The translations under genes were made by a program, and so were the position numbers. The notes below the pieces were generated by a model. That model searched no databases and was not told where the DNA came from. It worked only from the letters and a program-made list of their open reading frames with translations. A stretch of 8,075 nt of DNA from Chlorobiota bacterium (lineage in GTDB: Bacteria; Bacteroidota; Bacteroidia; Flavobacteriales; Flavobacteriaceae): NCBI GenBank assembly GCA_013151975.1, contig JAADHG010000152.1:1-8075 (forward strand). The letters are read 5' to 3'. This document shows positions 6,249 through 8,075 of the stretch, piece by piece (within the stretch, counting starts at the first letter, position 1; each line of letters begins with the position of its first letter).

Positions 6249-6258
6249 GTGTTAAAAA

Positions 6259-6834
6259 ATGAAACATCTATTGAAAGTCATTCAACTGTATAAAAACGAA
6301 GTGCAGCTTATTAAAAAAGCATCGCAAAATCATCGTGAAGCACAACATATGTTGTACCAGTTGCATGCGCCAAAAATGTTAAGTGTGTGCAGGTATTATA
6401 TAAGCGATGTACAACAAGCAGAAGAAGTGATGCTCAATGGGTTTTTTAAAGTGTTTACCAAGATAAAACACTTTAAAAGTGAAGGCAGTTTTGAAGGTTG
6501 GATAAGACGCATTATGGTTCGTGAAGCAATTTCGTTTTTACGGCAAAAAAAACAGCTAGAGTTTGCTACAGATAATATGGAAGTATATGATACGCAAACC
6601 AACAATATTAAAATGAAAATGGATGTTGCCGAAATACAACAGCTTATTGACAATCTTCCGGAAGGCTACCGAATGGTATTTGTAATGTATGCCATTGAAG
6701 GATATAAACATAATGAAATAGCAGCGTTGTTAAATATAACAGAAGGCACATCAAAGTCGCAGTTATTTAAAGCACGCAAAGTATTACAACAACAGTTTCA
6801 CCTATTAAACACAACAAGTAATGGCACCAATTAA
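6259..6834 (+). CDS. ECF-family RNA polymerase sigma-70 factor
   Basis: This 191 aa cytoplasmic transcription factor has only the sigma2 and sigma4 domains of the extracytoplasmic-function class. Sigma2 spans about 33-97, with APKMLSVCRYYI (37-48), the core-binding AEEVMLNGFFKVF (54-66) and the -10-reading GSFEGWIRRIM (76-86). Sigma4 spans about 124-178, with LPEGYRMVF (133-141) and the helix-turn-helix GYKHNEIAALLNITEGTSK (148-166) that reads the -35. It resembles Bacteroidota ECF factors but is not paired with FecR/TonB genes. Homologs I recall begin at a residue matching the TTG codon 6271 (LKVIQLYKNE), so the true start may be ATG 6259 or four codons later. The stop overlaps the next gene by 14 bases, implying translational coupling. 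The GGCAACC/CGTC promoter upstream suggests it activates its own operon. Confidence 0.93.
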   Translation: MKHLLKVIQLYKNEVQLIKKASQNHREAQHMLYQLHAPKMLSVCRYYISDVQQAEEVMLNGFFKVFTKIKHFKSEGSFEGWIRRIMVREAISFLRQKKQLEFATDNMEVYDTQTNNIKMKMDVAEIQQLIDNLPEGYRMVFVMYAIEGYKHNEIAALLNITEGTSKSQLFKARKVLQQQFHLLNTTSNGTN

Positions 6835-7606
6835 ATTTGAAAACGACTTAAAGGATAAGTTAGAGCAACGCAAGTTGCAACCAAGTGCAGCTGCTTGGAA
6901 AAATCTACAAGAGCGGTTAGATGCCAATCAGAATAAGAGAAACAACAAAGGCTATTGGAGGCTTGCTATTGCTGCAAGTTTTGTAGGGATTCTAATTATA
7001 AGCTCTATATTTTTTAATAAAAACCAAAGCGATACAATTGAACCAACACTGGTAAATACTGAAGAACAACAGATGCCTAAGGTAAATGACAAGGTTGTTT
7101 TGCCAATTAAAAAAGAAACCGAAATAGTAGCGGAAAACCCTAAGACTAAAAAGGACAAACCAGTTACTAAAAAATCACTCACTAATAAAGCATCTGAGTC
7201 CAACTCTCAGCTACAACAAAAACAAAAAGCACTTATTAAAGGTGAAACTAAAGTTATTGTAGCTCAAACCGAAACAAAAAGAGACACCAAAGAAACGGCT
7301 GTCAAGCCAATGGAAAAACTAAGTTTTGAAGATATAAAGATTCAGGAAATTGTTGCTCAGGTAGAAGCACTTAAAAAAGTGAATAATATAGTTAGCGATG
7401 CCGAAATAAATGCATTGTTAGATCAGGCGCAAAAGGAGATTACGTTACACAAATTATATAATGAAACTACAAAAAAGGTAGATGCTAATGCCTTGCTTGA
7501 AGACGTTGAAGCAGATTTGGAACAATCCTTTAGAGAAAGAGCATTTAAGGCTATAAAATCTGGATACAAATATGTAAAAACCGCAGTAGCCGAACGAAAT
7601 AACTAA
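6821..7606 (+). CDS. Single-pass membrane protein, candidate anti-sigma factor of the ECF operon
   Basis: The 261 aa product overlaps the sigma gene by 14 bases. Residues 1-45 are polar and would be cytoplasmic, with a short motif PSAAAWKNLQERLD (21-34) common near the N-terminus of flavobacterial proteins in this position. A single transmembrane helix lies at about 46-65 (YWRLAIAASFVGILIISSIF). After it comes a low-complexity Lys/Glu/Thr/Gln linker (about 70-165), and a charged helical C-terminal part (about 166-261) with coiled-coil potential, ending VKTAVAERNN. No Cys is present, so there is no zinc-binding anti-sigma motif, and no FecR domain is visible. Position, coupling and topology suggest the N-terminal part holds the sigma factor at the membrane while the C-terminal part senses a periplasmic signal. 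This role is inferred; the family is uncharacterised to my knowledge. Confidence 0.6.
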   Translation: MAPIKFENDLKDKLEQRKLQPSAAAWKNLQERLDANQNKRNNKGYWRLAIAASFVGILIISSIFFNKNQSDTIEPTLVNTEEQQMPKVNDKVVLPIKKETEIVAENPKTKKDKPVTKKSLTNKASESNSQLQQKQKALIKGETKVIVAQTETKRDTKETAVKPMEKLSFEDIKIQEIVAQVEALKKVNNIVSDAEINALLDQAQKEITLHKLYNETTKKVDANALLEDVEADLEQSFRERAFKAIKSGYKYVKTAVAERNN

Positions 7607-7607
7607 G

Positions 7608-7625
7608 TTCCTAAGCAGGCAGGAA
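7608..7625. repeat. Short inverted repeat (TTCCT...AGGAA), possible remnant of an intergenic repeat
   Basis: TTCCT (7608-7612) and AGGAA (7621-7625) pair across AAGCAGGC. The GCAGGCAGGAATCTC wording resembles short palindromic repeats scattered between genes in Flavobacteria. It sits right after the stop of the anti-sigma candidate. No T tract follows, so it is not a clear terminator. The remaining 67 bases to the next gene hold only an out-of-frame 12-codon ORF. Confidence 0.3.
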
Positions 7626-7692
7626 TCTCATCAAAAAAACAGAAAAACATCAATTAATCAATTATCCATTATGGATCAAAAAACGAACAGTT

Positions 7693-8075
7693 ATGCAAAC
7701 AATTACTAAATACCTAGTATTATTAATCTTAAGTTTAAGTCTTACACAAGCACATGCTCAAGAAGAAACAAAGTCAACAAACAACAAACAAAAGATTGAA
7801 AACCTACAAAGTGTAAAACAAACGATAAAAAATAAAGAGAGAGAACTTTTAAAAGTAAAAGTTGAAGCAATTAATATTCGCTTAGATAAAGGTGAGATTT
7901 CTCAAAAAGAAGCTGAAAATTTAAAAAAAGAAGCCGCAAAAAAGCATGCTTTAAACATTGAAAACAAAATAGCCATTATAGACAACAAGATTGCTTTGTT
8001 AGAGCGAAACAAAAATGGATATATTTATAATACCGATGATGATGGAGAAAGAGTTTTATTAAGAATTGGAAGTGG
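7693..8075 (+). CDS. Secreted coiled-coil protein of the ECF operon, N-terminal part (3' end outside window)
   Basis: The frame is open from ATG 7693 to the window edge, 127 codons. MQTITKYLVLLILSLSLTQAHA is a clear Sec signal peptide with predicted cleavage AHA|QE after residue 22. Residues about 30-110 are Lys/Glu-rich and helical, including DKGEISQKEAENLKKEAA and IENKIAIIDNKIALLERN, with coiled-coil potential; then GYIYNTDDDGERVLLRIGSG begins what may be a strand-rich part. From memory of flavobacterial relatives, such proteins follow an ECF sigma/membrane-protein pair and continue into an outer-membrane barrel, which cannot be checked here. ATG 7693 is chosen because the earlier ATG 7671 opens a 12-codon ORF in another frame. 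The 86-base gap to the gene before contains no clear promoter, so it is probably co-transcribed. A signal-presenting or effector role is inference. Confidence 0.7.
   Translation, partial: MQTITKYLVLLILSLSLTQAHAQEETKSTNNKQKIENLQSVKQTIKNKERELLKVKVEAINIRLDKGEISQKEAENLKKEAAKKHALNIENKIAIIDNKIALLERNKNGYIYNTDDDGERVLLRIGS

Larger units (their letters stand above)
5838..6258. other. 421-base divergent intergenic region (DUF4421-like gene / sigma operon)
   Basis: No credible gene lies here on either strand. For the minus-strand gene I see one -7-like match (CAAAACTA at 6010-6017, reading TAGTTTTG on the minus strand), without a partner -33 TTG and 170 bases away. A small inverted repeat CATCC/GGATG lies at 5951-5973. 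The right half holds the ECF-type promoter and the sigma-gene leader with direct repeats and a hairpin, listed separately. Confidence 0.7.

Noticed and set aside
7671..7709. ATG 7671 as start of the last gene
   Set aside because: It opens a 12-codon frame (MDQKTNSYANNY) that stops at 7707-7709; the signal peptide lies in the frame starting at 7693.
1..8075. CRISPR arrays, tRNA/rRNA genes, insertion sequences, prophage or toxin-antitoxin genes
   Set aside because: No regularly spaced repeats, cloverleaf, transposase or integrase motif or paired small ORFs were seen in the window.

Overview
The window looks like chromosomal DNA from a marine-type Flavobacteriaceae (Bacteroidota). The base composition is AT-rich. 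Promoter-like sites follow the Bacteroidota TTG / TAnnTTTG pattern instead of TTGACA / TATAAT. Shine-Dalgarno sites are mostly absent. The proteins read as flavobacterial versions: a DUF4421-like protein, a Bacteroidota ECF sigma factor, and a long-chain prenyl synthase fitting menaquinone-6 users. The genus is not determined.

Left part (1-4776), plus strand, housekeeping: the C-terminal end of a MazG-like nucleotide pyrophosphohydrolase, then aroA (EPSP synthase), queA (queuosine synthesis), rlmN (23S rRNA/tRNA A2-methyltransferase) and a trans long-chain polyprenyl diphosphate synthase. queA has a good housekeeping promoter and a clean intrinsic terminator. That terminator sits exactly where a naive longest-ORF call would start rlmN, so rlmN is placed at the downstream ATG (2565). 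The rlmN/prenyl-synthase gap holds a weak hairpin, a dispersed-repeat-like sequence and a second terminator-like structure.

Middle (4777-6258): a convergent minus-strand gene for a secreted DUF4421-like protein, predicted to be an outer-membrane barrel. It starts with TTG and contains no other methionine codon. A 421-base divergent intergenic region follows. It carries an ECF-type promoter (GGCAACC, 16-base spacer from AACC, CGTC) pointing at the sigma gene, and a leader of about 170 bases with direct repeats, a 9-codon ORF and a hairpin followed by a T tract.

Right part (6259-8075), plus strand: an ECF sigma-70 factor, an overlapping single-pass membrane protein placed as its candidate anti-sigma factor, and the start of a secreted coiled-coil protein cut by the window edge. 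I read these three as one signalling cassette. A periplasmic or outer-membrane signal would reach the membrane protein, free the sigma factor, and restart transcription from the GGCAACC/CGTC promoter. The anti-sigma candidate has no zinc-binding or FecR-like signature, so this is not a standard TonB/FecR or ZAS system. It is the best candidate for poorly described biology here.

No tRNA, rRNA, CRISPR array, insertion sequence or phage gene was seen.
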